The position numbers were made by a program, and so were the translations under genes. Below, piece by piece: positions 26,643 through 35,878 of a stretch of DNA of 64,000 nt. Under the pieces are notes generated by a model that saw only the letters and a list, made by a program, of their open reading frames with translations, was not told the DNA's origin and ran no database searches. Origin of the DNA: Candidatus Kuenenia stuttgartensis (GTDB lineage: Bacteria > Planctomycetota > Planctomycetia > Gemmatales > Gemmataceae); contig CAMCLK010000017.1 in the NCBI GenBank assembly GCA_945875585.1, forward strand, positions 23,296-87,295, read 5' to 3'. The stretch's first letter is position 1, and each line of letters starts with the position of its first letter.

Positions 26643-27872
26643 ATGAACATGACCTTGTTGATTGCTGCCCTTGGCACCTTTGTGCCTGCTCAGGAATGGA
26701 GCCAGTACCGTGGCTCAGAAGGCCGGGGCGATGCCACGGCATCGACTCTGGTTACTTCGTGGAGCAAAGACTCCAACGTGGTGTGGCACCTGCCTGTTCC
26801 CGGAAAGGCATGGTCTTCGCCCATTGTTCATCAAGGGCATGCGTGGCTGACCAACGCCACTGCCGATGGGAAGAAGCTGAGTTTGGTGAAGGTGGACCTG
26901 AAGACCGGAAAAATTGCTGGCGATTTTCTGCTGCGTGAAGTAGCTGAACCGCAATTCTGTATTCCCTACAACAGCTACGCTTCATGCACCCCTACCGCCC
27001 GCGACGGTAAGATCTTCGTTCATTTTGGCTCGGCCCTGACCGCGTGCGTTGATGCCGATTCCGGCAAGGTGATCTGGCAACGCACCGATCTGCCGTGCAA
27101 CCATCACCGGGGCCCTGGTTCATCGCCCCTGCTGTGGAATGACCGGTTGTTTCTGATTTACGACGGGTTTGATGTTCAGTACGTTGCGGCACTCGACATT
27201 GCCACTGGCAAAACGGCTTGGAAGGCCGACCGTGGTATCGATTACGGCACCGATAATGGGGATATGAAAAAGGCGTATGCTACCCCTGCTTTGCTGGAAG
27301 TGGACGGTAAGCCCCAGCTCGTTTGCCCATCGGCAGGTTCAACCATTTCCTACGATCCCGCCTCGGGCAAGGAAATCTGGCGTGTCAAGCACGGCGGTAT
27401 GAACGCGTCTTCAATTCCGCAGTCTTCCGGTGGATTGGTTTATCTGGCCTCAGGTGATGGCGGTTGGAGTTTGGGCGCGGTGCGCCTTGGCCGCACCGGT
27501 AAACTCGATGACAGCGCTGTGGCTTGGAAGACTGCGCGTGGCGCCACTCAGTACAATTCAATCATTACCAAGGCAGACCTGTTGTTCACTGCCAGTGAGA
27601 AAGGTTTTGCCTCGTGTTTGGAGGCCGCCACCGGTGTGACCGTTTGGCAGGAACGCTTGGGAAACAAGTTCCATGCCTCGCCCATTCTGGCAAAATCCGG
27701 CATCTACCTTTTCGATGATCAGGGTAAAGGCTATGTTCTGGCTGCCGAGCGCAAATATCAAGTCATTGGCGGCGGCCAGTTGCCTGATGGCTGCATGGCA
27801 TCGCCTGCTGTGGCTGGCAATCTGCTGCTGGTACGGACGCGGACAGGCCTGTATGCCTTGGGCCAAAAATAG
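26643..27872 (+). CDS. secreted PQQ-like beta-propeller protein
   Basis: About 409 residues. A short signal peptide (MNMTLLIAALGTFVPAQ) is followed by EWSQYRGSEGRG, the planctomycete variant of the W-P-Q-W-R-G start. Blades include VDLKTGKIAGDFLL, VDADSGKVIWQRTD, LDIATGKTAWKADR, YDPASGKEIWRVKH and LEAATGVTVWQERLG. ATG 26643 is preferred to the GTG at 26628 because the signal peptide starts there. Substrate or partner is unknown. It lies 23 bases before the inositol-phosphatase family gene and is probably co-transcribed with it. Confidence 0.9.
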   Translation: MNMTLLIAALGTFVPAQEWSQYRGSEGRGDATASTLVTSWSKDSNVVWHLPVPGKAWSSPIVHQGHAWLTNATADGKKLSLVKVDLKTGKIAGDFLLREVAEPQFCIPYNSYASCTPTARDGKIFVHFGSALTACVDADSGKVIWQRTDLPCNHHRGPGSSPLLWNDRLFLIYDGFDVQYVAALDIATGKTAWKADRGIDYGTDNGDMKKAYATPALLEVDGKPQLVCPSAGSTISYDPASGKEIWRVKHGGMNASSIPQSSGGLVYLASGDGGWSLGAVRLGRTGKLDDSAVAWKTARGATQYNSIITKADLLFTASEKGFASCLEAATGVTVWQERLGNKFHASPILAKSGIYLFDDQGKGYVLAAERKYQVIGGGQLPDGCMASPAVAGNLLLVRTRTGLYALGQK

Positions 27873-27895
27873 TTGAAACGGAAGGATTTGTCAGC

Positions 27896-28714
27896 ATGGA
27901 CGCAACCGAATCGAGAGTTCCGCGCGCTTGGCTTGAAGCTGGTATTGAAGCGGGCAAGATGGCGGGTGCTGTGCTGATGCGCTGGCGATCCCGTTTCTCC
28001 ATCCGCGAGAAAGGCCCCAACGATCTGGTCACAGATGCCGATCTGGAGTCGCAGCGTACCATTGTTGAGTTTCTGTCGTCACGATTTCCCGGGCATGCCT
28101 TCATGGGTGAAGAAGGGGGACCAGAGGAGAAAGATCCAGGCGCCGCGGCGCCGCCTACATGGATTATTGATCCGGTTGACGGAACCAGCAATTACGCCCA
28201 CGATTTTCCGTTTTACTGCGTGAGCATCGGCTTGCAGGTGGCCGGTGAGTTGGTGGTTGGAGTTATTTACGATCCGGTACGCGATGAATTGTTCAGTGCC
28301 GCTTCCGGTCAGGGAGCGTTTCTCAATGGCAGGCGCATTCGCGTGACACCCACCGACAGGCTTGATCGTGCCATGGTGACCACCGGTTTCCCTTACGACT
28401 GCAAGGGCCGCGACTTTCTTTTCGAGTGGTGGAAACATTTTTCAATTGCAGCGCGTGCCTTGCGGCGCACAGGGTCCACGGCATTGCATCTGGCCTATGT
28501 GGCCTGTGGCCGTGCCGATGTCTTTTACGCGTTCGACAGCCATGCTTGGGATGTGGCGGCGGGCACGGTGATCGTGCGCGAGGCCGGTGGTTCCATCAAT
28601 AACATTCTTGAAAGCCGTGGCCGGTACAACCACTTTCAACCCGATGCCGTCGCCAGCAATGCGGCATTGCATCCGGGCTTGGTTGAGCTCTTTCAGCGTG
28701 GTCCGGGGCGGTGA
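27896..28714 (+). CDS. inositol monophosphatase family protein
   Basis: About 272 residues, the usual family length. Metal-ligand motifs are present: GEEGGPEE near residue 73, IDPVDGTSNYAHDFP near residue 95, and WDVAAGTVIVREAGG near residue 220. These coordinate Mg2+ for hydrolysis of phosphate monoesters such as inositol 1-phosphate, histidinol phosphate or PAP; the exact substrate is not visible. GGAAGG lies about ten bases before ATG 27896. It is the second gene after the PQQ-propeller protein and converges on the TolC gene. Confidence 0.93.
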   Translation: MDATESRVPRAWLEAGIEAGKMAGAVLMRWRSRFSIREKGPNDLVTDADLESQRTIVEFLSSRFPGHAFMGEEGGPEEKDPGAAAPPTWIIDPVDGTSNYAHDFPFYCVSIGLQVAGELVVGVIYDPVRDELFSAASGQGAFLNGRRIRVTPTDRLDRAMVTTGFPYDCKGRDFLFEWWKHFSIAARALRRTGSTALHLAYVACGRADVFYAFDSHAWDVAAGTVIVREAGGSINNILESRGRYNHFQPDAVASNAALHPGLVELFQRGPGR

Positions 28715-28776
28715 TGCCGCCCATGGTTGTGGTCTATCAATGAGCTTGGTTTGGGCACCAAGGTTTTCAATTCGAA

Positions 28777-30042
28777 CTATCGGGCAGGGATGCTAGGATC
28801 GGGCTGCCTTGGTTCAAATGGTATTTCCAGCGCCCCGCACGTTTCCCGCATCAGTTCAGATGCTATCAAAACATGTTTCAGGCGCAATTCTTCGTAATCG
28901 ACCAGTATTTCTACGGCCTGTCCCAGTACCATGCCGTCTTGCGAGGATAGCGAGCTTTGCGAAGCGCGCAAGAAAATCATGCGGACCTCAGCAATGGAAG
29001 CTTTATCTGCAAGGATGCGGCGTTCGATTTCCCGAAGGGTCAAGAATGCTACCCGGGCCTCGAGGTTCGTCAGGTTGGTGGTGGTCTCATCGGTCAGTTC
29101 GGCCCGATCAGCAAGGGCTTCGGCGCGTTCTACCCGGTATCGCTTGGGACCGCCGAAATTGGGTGGCATTTCTAAATTGATGGCACCAGGCCGGTATTCG
29201 CCGCCACGTTCGGGGGTTGGCACAGGAGTGGCATTGTTGCTGGTGAATGAGGCAAACGAATTGCTGATAAATTTGAACGGAAGCGATCTTCTTTGGGCTT
29301 CAGCTTCAAGGTTGGCGATGGCAACCCCTTCGCGTGCCAAGATACGTTCGCCCCGATGTTCACCCATCAGGGATTCGAGTTCATCCAGTGTGATGTTGAT
29401 GATCGGTTTGGGGAGTGTCTTTTCGGCAGGTTCAGGCAAGAATCCAATGGCGCGTTTACCGCCCATTTCCTCAAGAAGCAAGTATCTGGCTTTCAGCCTT
29501 CCCACTTCCGCAATGGCCAGATTGCTGCGCGTTTTGGTCAGTGTCATGCGCAGTCTGCTGCTGATCCCGAAAGTGTCATCGAGCCAGACGTTGGGAGATG
29601 TTTTTTTGTTTCCCTTTTCCAGAATCTCTGCAAGGCGCCTCAGCCGTTCCGCTTGGGCTTCCGCATAAATAACAGTGAAGTAAGCTCGCCTAACCGCGTA
29701 GCGAGTGTCTTCTGTTTCTTGCCGCAACACCGCGTTGGCCACGGCAAGACCATGGTCGGATTGCGATTTGCGGATACCAAGGTCTGGCGATAATTTGGCG
29801 AGGCCGCGAAGGCTGTGAATGCCTGAATGGGCAGCGCGGGCTGCACGCAAACTGGCCATGGCCGCTTGGATGCGTGGTTGGTGTTCCATCGACATCGCCA
29901 GACATTCGTCAAGAGTGAGAACCCTTGGTTCCAGTCCGTTGGCTACTTCTGCCTCTAGTGTCGATAGAGGGGGTATTTTTGGTAGTTCCTGGGGAGGTTG
30001 GGCCAATGCCAGAAATGCCAATCCATTGCCAATCAACCACAT
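28777..30042 (-). CDS. TolC-family outer membrane protein
   Basis: About 421 residues. A signal peptide (MWLIGNGLAFLALAQ) precedes LTLDECLAMSMEHQPRIQAA, the TolC-repeat start, and long heptad-rich helices to the C-terminus (RRAYFTVIYAEAQAERLRRLAE; LEARVAFLTLREIERRILAD). TolC proteins form trimeric exit channels across the outer membrane and periplasm. No membrane-fusion or inner-membrane pump gene is adjacent, so this is an orphan channel. ATG 30042 is chosen because the longer frame to 30132 has no signal peptide at its start. Confidence 0.85.
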   Translation of the reverse strand: MWLIGNGLAFLALAQPPQELPKIPPLSTLEAEVANGLEPRVLTLDECLAMSMEHQPRIQAAMASLRAARAAHSGIHSLRGLAKLSPDLGIRKSQSDHGLAVANAVLRQETEDTRYAVRRAYFTVIYAEAQAERLRRLAEILEKGNKKTSPNVWLDDTFGISSRLRMTLTKTRSNLAIAEVGRLKARYLLLEEMGGKRAIGFLPEPAEKTLPKPIINITLDELESLMGEHRGERILAREGVAIANLEAEAQRRSLPFKFISNSFASFTSNNATPVPTPERGGEYRPGAINLEMPPNFGGPKRYRVERAEALADRAELTDETTTNLTNLEARVAFLTLREIERRILADKASIAEVRMIFLRASQSSLSSQDGMVLGQAVEILVDYEELRLKHVLIASELMRETCGALEIPFEPRQPDPSIPAR

Positions 30043-30247
30043 GATGCTACTCCCCGCCAATCCTTGCAGGAACCACCCACGGCTTTCCAAGTACAGAAAT
30101 ATCCCCCGAAAATGAGTTCCGTGCCGAGACAATCAGCTTGAAATCGCGCATATGCGCGGAAGTGTGGCAATGTTTTTGGTTTCTGCCGGATGTGATGAAC
30201 ACGATTTACAAGACCATGCAGGCCGACATCTCTATCTTTGCAACATC

Positions 30248-31153
30248 ATGCCTCCACCAACCGCTTCGCAATCTGGTACCGCCTTGGCAGCAGGCCTTTG
30301 GATGCTTCTGGGCAGCTTTGTCTTCAGTATCATGGCGGCCTTTGCCCATGTTCTGGGGGATCAGGTTGACTGGCAGATCGTCGCCTTGGCGCGCAGCGGA
30401 GTTGCTTTTGCCCTCGCCATTTTGCTGGCATGGTTGGGGGGAGGGCGGCTGGTATTCTGGCGGCCGGGCATGCTTTGGGTGCGCAGTCTCTCTGGTTCTG
30501 TGAGCTTGGTCTGCACCTTTTATGCCTTAACACATTTGCCCTTGGCGGAAGTCCTGACAATAACAAACACCTTTCCTGTTTGGCTGGCCGTGCTCTCCTG
30601 GCCCATGCTGGGGGAGCGCCCTGGAATCGACGTTTGGATGGCTTCCATTCTCGGAGTGGTGGGAGTGGCGCTGATCAAACAACCGTGGAGCAGGGGCGAT
30701 CTTGCGATCGACTGGTTGCCACTGCTCGCTGCTTTCATGGCAGCATGGTCCACTGCATTGGCCATGCTGGGGCTTAATCGCTTGGGGCATATCGACACAC
30801 GTGCCGTGGTGGCTCACTTTTCGGGGGTTGGCATCCTCTTTGCCTTGGGTGCCATGCTGCTCTTTCCACGCGAACATCTGGAGACCTCGGTAACGGCAGG
30901 TTCGGTGCCATGGTTGTTGGCGGGAGTTGGGCTCACGGCAACTGCTGGGCAGTTGTGTCTGACGCGGGCGTTTACCACTGGCAAAGCATCGCGGGTGGCG
31001 GTGGTGGGGTTAAGTCAGGTTCTATTTGCCGTGGCGATCGACTGGTTATTTTTCCAGAAGCCAGTCAACGCGCTAGCCATGCTGGGCATGGTGCTGGTGG
31101 TGGTGCCAACAGCCCATGTGATTATGCAGAGAGACCGCAAGCGGGTGGCTTAA
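30248..31153 (+). CDS. EamA/DMT-family transporter
   Basis: About 301 residues with ten hydrophobic helices in two halves of five, the drug/metabolite transporter arrangement. The first half contains FALAILLAWLGGGRLVFWRP and FYALTHLPLAEVLTITNTFP, the second QLCLTRAFTTGKASRVAVVG, both typical EamA segments. The substrate (amino acid, nucleotide precursor or drug) is not predictable. ATG 30248 is chosen since the region upstream in the same frame is hydrophilic and unlike the family. Confidence 0.9.
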   Translation: MPPPTASQSGTALAAGLWMLLGSFVFSIMAAFAHVLGDQVDWQIVALARSGVAFALAILLAWLGGGRLVFWRPGMLWVRSLSGSVSLVCTFYALTHLPLAEVLTITNTFPVWLAVLSWPMLGERPGIDVWMASILGVVGVALIKQPWSRGDLAIDWLPLLAAFMAAWSTALAMLGLNRLGHIDTRAVVAHFSGVGILFALGAMLLFPREHLETSVTAGSVPWLLAGVGLTATAGQLCLTRAFTTGKASRVAVVGLSQVLFAVAIDWLFFQKPVNALAMLGMVLVVVPTAHVIMQRDRKRVA

Positions 31154-31283
31154 ATTCCGCACAGATCGCATCGAAGTTATTTCAATGCTTGAATTTACAG
31201 CAACCCCTTGCGACGAGGCACACGATTGGGGTATCAGCCCGCTTCAGGACCGGGAGTGACCCGGTCCATCTGGAGTTATCCAT

Positions 31284-31862
31284 ATGGATGGGGCCTGGGT
31301 TCTGCCTGTTGTCATCTTCCTTGCCGAGGCTGTGGTTGTTACCACCAGCACGATCCGGGTGATTTTCATCTCCCGGGGAAAACGGGGGCTTGCGGCGATT
31401 CTCGGTTTTATCGAAATCAGCATCTGGTTGTTCGCCATCAGCCATGTGATGCGCAACCTCGATAACCCATGGTGCATGCTGGCATTTGCAGCGGGATTCA
31501 CATTGGGCAATTACTTGGGAGTTACACTGGAAAGGCAAATGGCATTGGGCAAAACCGGCCTGCGGCTATTTTCTAGGCGCAACGCATCGCCACTGATAAA
31601 AGCCTTGCGTGCCCGTGGCTTTGGCGTGACATCGTGGCAAGCAGCTGGGCTTGAGGGGTCTGTCGAGGTTATCCAGACCGTGATCCCGAGGCGTGACCAG
31701 CATGCGGCAGAAGCATTGATTCACCTTCATGACCCGAGCATGTTCTACATTGTTGAAGAAATTTATGGAACTGAAAGCGGCGTGTTCCCCGCGAAGCGGC
31801 CACCCGAAGATGTTAAAAGTCCCCTGAAAAGCGGATACCACACGGAAGATGTCGCGGCGTAA
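31284..31862 (+). CDS. UPF0316 membrane protein (DUF5698 + DUF2179)
   Basis: About 192 residues. Three TM helices occupy residues 5-90 (VVIFLAEAVVVTTSTIRVIF), followed by FAAGFTLGNYLGVTLERQMA and a soluble domain of about 80 residues, SPLIKALRARGFGVTSWQA with DQHAAEALIHLHDPSMFYIVEE, which fits DUF2179. This domain is seen also in YitT-type proteins, but function is unknown. GGAG lies about nine bases before ATG 31284. Confidence 0.88.
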   Translation: MDGAWVLPVVIFLAEAVVVTTSTIRVIFISRGKRGLAAILGFIEISIWLFAISHVMRNLDNPWCMLAFAAGFTLGNYLGVTLERQMALGKTGLRLFSRRNASPLIKALRARGFGVTSWQAAGLEGSVEVIQTVIPRRDQHAAEALIHLHDPSMFYIVEEIYGTESGVFPAKRPPEDVKSPLKSGYHTEDVAA

Positions 31863-31868
31863 TTCAAG

Positions 31869-33065
31869 TTACCGTGTGCCGCGGGCCATGGCTGCCAATG
31901 TTTCGGGGGAATGCTTTGCTAATAAATCGCGAGCAAGAGCGTTTTCTGGTTCCATCAGCAAGGCACTGGAAGCCCAACGTATTGCCTCCGTTGGCACATT
32001 CTGCCTGAACAGAATTTCGGCGCGTTCTGCCCGCCAGCGTGCCACACGTGGTTCCGCTACCATTTTCCGGGAAAGTTGCGCCAAGGTACGCTGGTCTGCT
32101 ACCGCAGCATCGTGAATAGCCCGGGTCGCCATGGCCCCGGCCGGGTTGTTGCTGAGTCGTTGCGCCCTCTCGAGCAAGGTCGATAATTCCGGATCAAATC
32201 GCTGCCTATCTAATATAGATTCCAACAGGCTAGCGGCTTGCGCGGATTCATGATCGGCCAGCAGCATGATAGCCCGCTCTTTGATGGCTTCCACAATACC
32301 CGGAGCAACAGCCAGCAGTCGGTCAAGCATTGCTCTGGCTTCTGGGCCTTTTCCCATTCCTTCCAGATAACGAGCCCGCCAAACGATGACGCGCGGATCC
32401 TGAACATCCACCTGTTCCAACCGTTCCAGATAGGGTAACGCCTCTGTGAATTGCCGCCGTTGGATGTGAAACGAAGCCAGCGCGCGCAACGATTCAACAT
32501 TGTCCCGATCCAGATTCAGGCGCGAAGCGTGCGCCTCGGCGGCGTCTTCAAATTTGTTCAGCCGCTCGAGTTGAACGGCTAAACCGGCCCATGCGTTTGG
32601 GTTTTCAGGTTCTCCATCAACCCAAATCCTTGCGGCAGCAACACCACGGTTGGGGTCGTACGCGCTGTGGTAGACAGGTACTAGCAGCGCGGCGCGGCGA
32701 ACCGTCAGGTCGGAACTCAGGGGCTCTTCGAGGTGAATGTCCACAGATGGCCATTCCCATCGCCAAGCGGCATCGATGTGGTGCAACCATTGTGCTTCGG
32801 GAATTGGCCCCACTTCGTGAAGATACCGTCTGGCCACATCGAGTTCGCGGAGGCGAAAAGCGCTCTCGGCAGTCCGCAGTTTCCACGCGGTTGTTGTTGC
32901 CAGATCGCGAGCCATCCGCAAGGCTTGGTCATGGTGGCCAGATGCCAAGGATTGTTGCCAGAGATGGATTTGCCGATGCAGATGGAACTGAAATAAGCCC
33001 CAACCAGCCACGCACAGAATTGAGAATGTGGCGATGGCAATCAGTATTGAGCGGCGCATCGGCAT
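31869..33065 (-). CDS. TPR-repeat protein with N-terminal membrane anchor
   Basis: About 398 residues. A TM segment (ILIAIATFSILCVAGWGLF) at residues 6-27 is followed by helical repeats of TPR type: AWAGLAVQLERLNKFEDAAEAHA, ESLRALASFHIQRRQFTEALPYL and VEAIKERAIMLLADHESAQAA. The soluble part is probably extracytoplasmic. Similar proteins are common near FG-GAP/ASPIC genes, but here it stands alone between the UPF0316 gene (convergent, six bases apart) and the tandem DUF1559 genes (divergent). Confidence 0.8.
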   Translation of the reverse strand: MPMRRSILIAIATFSILCVAGWGLFQFHLHRQIHLWQQSLASGHHDQALRMARDLATTTAWKLRTAESAFRLRELDVARRYLHEVGPIPEAQWLHHIDAAWRWEWPSVDIHLEEPLSSDLTVRRAALLVPVYHSAYDPNRGVAAARIWVDGEPENPNAWAGLAVQLERLNKFEDAAEAHASRLNLDRDNVESLRALASFHIQRRQFTEALPYLERLEQVDVQDPRVIVWRARYLEGMGKGPEARAMLDRLLAVAPGIVEAIKERAIMLLADHESAQAASLLESILDRQRFDPELSTLLERAQRLSNNPAGAMATRAIHDAAVADQRTLAQLSRKMVAEPRVARWRAERAEILFRQNVPTEAIRWASSALLMEPENALARDLLAKHSPETLAAMARGTR

Positions 33066-33437
33066 AGTGGGCAAATTCCTGAAAAGTGTTTCATCTTCTT
33101 TTCTATGGAATCAAATTGCATCGAGGGGCTAGCTTGTATGCGCTATTTGGGTGCTGATCTTCCCGAATACTCCATCAAGAAAAGTACGGCGCGTCGAGTG
33201 GAGGAACCATACGGCATGCTGGCAACGATCGAGCCTGTATCTGCCAAAACATTCATTAATCCATTGCCTTGTAATGGGAATTAGCTTAGACAGAAGATTT
33301 GATAGAGTTTTCGCCATTTACCAAATTATTCCTAAGTCCGCTTTGGAAATGGTCGAAGACGGTTCAGATGGTTTGCCGAAGAACCTTTGAATGTTGTCAT
33401 TTACTACTGTTTAATTCCTCGCCAGTCGGAGTGCCTC
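33066..33437. other. non-coding divergent intergenic region
   Basis: About 370 bases between the divergent TPR and DUF1559 genes. Short frames within it have no family resemblance or plausible ribosome-binding sites. It must hold the promoters for both directions, but I could not place -35/-10 elements with confidence. Confidence 0.5.
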
Positions 33438-34487
33438 ATGCCTTTGATCTTCTCCCGTATTAGCTTGTGGCGATCGCGTTTCCGCGCGTTCACACTCATT
33501 GAGCTCTTGGTAGTGATTGCCATCATTGCTGTGTTGATTGGTCTGTTGGTGCCAGCGGTACAAAAAGTACGCGAAGCAGCCAACCGCATGAGTTGCTCGA
33601 ACAATCTCAAGCAGATCGGTACGGCTCTCCACAATTACATGGGTGTCAATGATTCAAGGCTTCCCCCGGGTGGGAAGTTTGATTCATACACGGGCAATCA
33701 GGGCGGCGATTGGAATAATGATGAGGGTACTTGGACATTCTACATTCTGCCCTACATGGAACAGGAATCTCTTTACAAGCTTGTCAATTTGAACACCAAC
33801 AATGCAGTCGGGAAGATCATTGGAAATGGCAATCAGCCACATGCGGTTAACGACGCATTCCGTTATGCCAAAATCAAGCCGTATCACTGCCCCAGCGATG
33901 GCGACAATGCTGACAAGTCAATGCACAACTACGGTGCCTCCATGGGCCCGCAATGCAACGATGGAGGCTGCGGAGCCGACATATATGCGCCATGGTGCCA
34001 GCCAGCAGCCAACCTGAATATGGGCTACGGATGGAGCCCTGGTGCGGGCAACACTTTCAATACGGCTGAAGTGCGTGGCGCTTTCAACCGGATTGGTGCC
34101 AAGATTCGCCTCCAGAACATAACGGATGGCACATCCAACACGATCTTTGTTGGGGAAGTCATTCCTGCACAACACGATCATTATTGGGATGGTGGCTGGG
34201 CACACTTCAATGGTGGCGCTTCCCACCACACCACGATTGTTCCCATCAACTACACAACCTACAACGTAGGTGGATGCACAGGAACGAATTCTAGGGGGCA
34301 GGCAGTAGCGGCCGACCGCAGTGCCCGTAACTGGAATGTCTCGTGGTCATTCAAATCGAATCACTCTGGCGGTGCCAACTTCCTGTTTGGTGATGCCAGC
34401 GTCCGGTTCCTACCTCAATCGATTGATCATCGAATCTACCAGCTGGCGGGATGTCGAAACGATGATCAGCCCTTCAACCTACCCTAA
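33438..34487 (+). CDS. DUF1559 protein with prepilin-type N-terminus (tandem copy 1)
   Basis: About 349 residues. [20 protein letters not shown] is the prepilin signal with Glu at +5, followed by [20 protein letters not shown]. The DUF1559 core has LKQIGTALHNYMGVNDSRLP, FYILPYMEQESLYKLV, ITDGTSNTIFVGEVIPAQ and the C-terminal NHSGGANFLFGDASVRFLPQ. GGAG lies seven bases before ATG 33438. The first 40 and last 80 residues are close to those of the next gene, so the two arose by tandem duplication. A strong terminator follows at 34499, so copy 1 is transcribed on its own. Confidence 0.93.
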   Translation: MPLIFSRISLWRSRFRAFTLIELLVVIAIIAVLIGLLVPAVQKVREAANRMSCSNNLKQIGTALHNYMGVNDSRLPPGGKFDSYTGNQGGDWNNDEGTWTFYILPYMEQESLYKLVNLNTNNAVGKIIGNGNQPHAVNDAFRYAKIKPYHCPSDGDNADKSMHNYGASMGPQCNDGGCGADIYAPWCQPAANLNMGYGWSPGAGNTFNTAEVRGAFNRIGAKIRLQNITDGTSNTIFVGEVIPAQHDHYWDGGWAHFNGGASHHTTIVPINYTTYNVGGCTGTNSRGQAVAADRSARNWNVSWSFKSNHSGGANFLFGDASVRFLPQSIDHRIYQLAGCRNDDQPFNLP

Positions 34488-34498
34488 GGTTGTTTGAC

Positions 34499-34547
34499 AA
34501 AACGGCATGCCATAACTCCATGATGGTGTGGCATGCCGTTTTTTTTC
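34499..34547 (+). terminator. Rho-independent terminator between tandem DUF1559 genes
   Basis: Fourteen-base perfect inverted repeat AAAACGGCATGCCA / TGGCATGCCGTTTT with a 16-base loop, followed by a run of T. It lies 12 bases after the stop at 34487. Confidence 0.92.
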
Positions 34548-34731
34548 ATTTAGAGTCAGTTATTTTAGAAAAATCTAAATATTGTCGGGATTTTCTCTTG
34601 CTTTTATCATTGGTGAGACCGAAAACTAGTTTTGAAGAAGTGAAGAAACTTTCTACTACGGCACAATTCGCATAATGGTTCATTTCTTCGACACGACTTT
34701 TATTTGCTTATTTGTAAGGAGCTAGCTCGTT

Positions 34732-35790
34732 ATGCCATTTATCCTCTCCCGGCTTTCTCCGTGGCGATGGCGCTTGCGCGCTTTCACACTTATAGAACTT
34801 CTGGTGGTGATTGCCATCATTGCTGTTCTGATTGGCCTTTTGGTGCCAGCAGTTCAGAAAGTACGCGAAGCAGCCAACCGTATGAGCTGTGCCAACAACC
34901 TAAAACAGATGGGAACAGCCATCCATAACTACATGGGGGTTAATAATTCTCGCCTACCCCCCGGTGGCCGAATGGACACAGTCACCGTTGCCAACGGTGG
35001 CCAAGGCGGCGACTGGGGTAATGATGAAGGCACTTGGACCTTTTACATTTTACCTTACATGGAACAAGAGTCGCTTTATAAACTGGTTAATCTGAGTGTC
35101 AATAATCCAGTCGGAAAAGTGATTGGTACCGGAAACGGCCCCCACACTGTCAACGACAGGTTTCGTTATGCCATTATCAAGCCTTATCACTGTCCTAGCG
35201 ACGGTGACAACGCAGACAAAGCTATGAGCAACTACGGCGCCTCCATGGGCCCGCAGTGTGCAGACGGTGGTTGCGGTGCCAACCCCAATCAAGGGTGGTG
35301 CCAGCCAGTTGCTTCTTTGAACATGGGCTATGGATGGAGTCCAGACCACGGTAACTCCTTCAACGCTCCTGAAATTCGAGGTGTGTTTAACCGCTTGGGT
35401 GCCAAGATCGGTTTGCCGCAAATTTCGGACGGCACTTCCAACACCATTTTTGTGGGTGAAGTGATTCCTTCTCAGCACGACCATTACTGGAATGGTGCTT
35501 GGGCGCATTTCAATGGTGGCGCAGCCCATCATTCCACGATTGTTCCGATTAATTACACCACCTTCAATGTTGGTAACTGCACAGGTACTAATTCCAAGGG
35601 GCAGCCAGTCGCTGCGGACCGTAGTGCCAGAAACTGGAACGTTTCGTGGTCGTTCAAGTCGAACCACTCCGGTGGTGCTAACTTCCTGTTTGGCGATGCA
35701 AGCGTTCGCTTCCTGCCCCAATCCATTGATCAACGCATTTACCAGCTACTAGGTTGCCGCAATGACGATCAGGCTGTGACTTTGCCCTGA
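34732..35790 (+). CDS. DUF1559 protein with prepilin-type N-terminus (tandem copy 2)
   Basis: About 352 residues. N-terminus [20 protein letters not shown], then [20 protein letters not shown]; core motifs FYILPYMEQESLYKLVNLSV, ISDGTSNTIFVGEVIPSQ and NHSGGANFLFGDASVRFLPQ. AAGGAG is about 10 bases before ATG 34732. The protein differs from copy 1 mainly in the N-terminal leader and a few central loops. Its partner lipoprotein gene starts 88 bases downstream, beyond a hairpin. Confidence 0.93.
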   Translation: MPFILSRLSPWRWRLRAFTLIELLVVIAIIAVLIGLLVPAVQKVREAANRMSCANNLKQMGTAIHNYMGVNNSRLPPGGRMDTVTVANGGQGGDWGNDEGTWTFYILPYMEQESLYKLVNLSVNNPVGKVIGTGNGPHTVNDRFRYAIIKPYHCPSDGDNADKAMSNYGASMGPQCADGGCGANPNQGWCQPVASLNMGYGWSPDHGNSFNAPEIRGVFNRLGAKIGLPQISDGTSNTIFVGEVIPSQHDHYWNGAWAHFNGGAAHHSTIVPINYTTFNVGNCTGTNSKGQPVAADRSARNWNVSWSFKSNHSGGANFLFGDASVRFLPQSIDQRIYQLLGCRNDDQAVTLP

Positions 35791-35815
35791 TTAGCTTTGC
35801 GTTTATTTTGTTTTT

Positions 35816-35850
35816 GGCGGGGTTTAATTTAAACCCCGCCTTGTTTTGTT
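35816..35850 (+). terminator. Rho-independent terminator
   Basis: Eleven-base inverted repeat GGCGGGGTTTA / TAAACCCCGCC with a three-base loop, followed by TTGTTTTGTT. It separates DUF1559 copy 2 from the small lipoprotein gene and may limit rather than abolish readthrough. Confidence 0.85.
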
Positions 35851-35878
35851 GAATCCCTCTTCTTGAAAGGTCGTGCTC

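Noticed and set aside
35050..35733. A 227-codon minus-strand frame over DUF1559 copy 2
   Set aside because: Antisense shadow of a well-supported gene.
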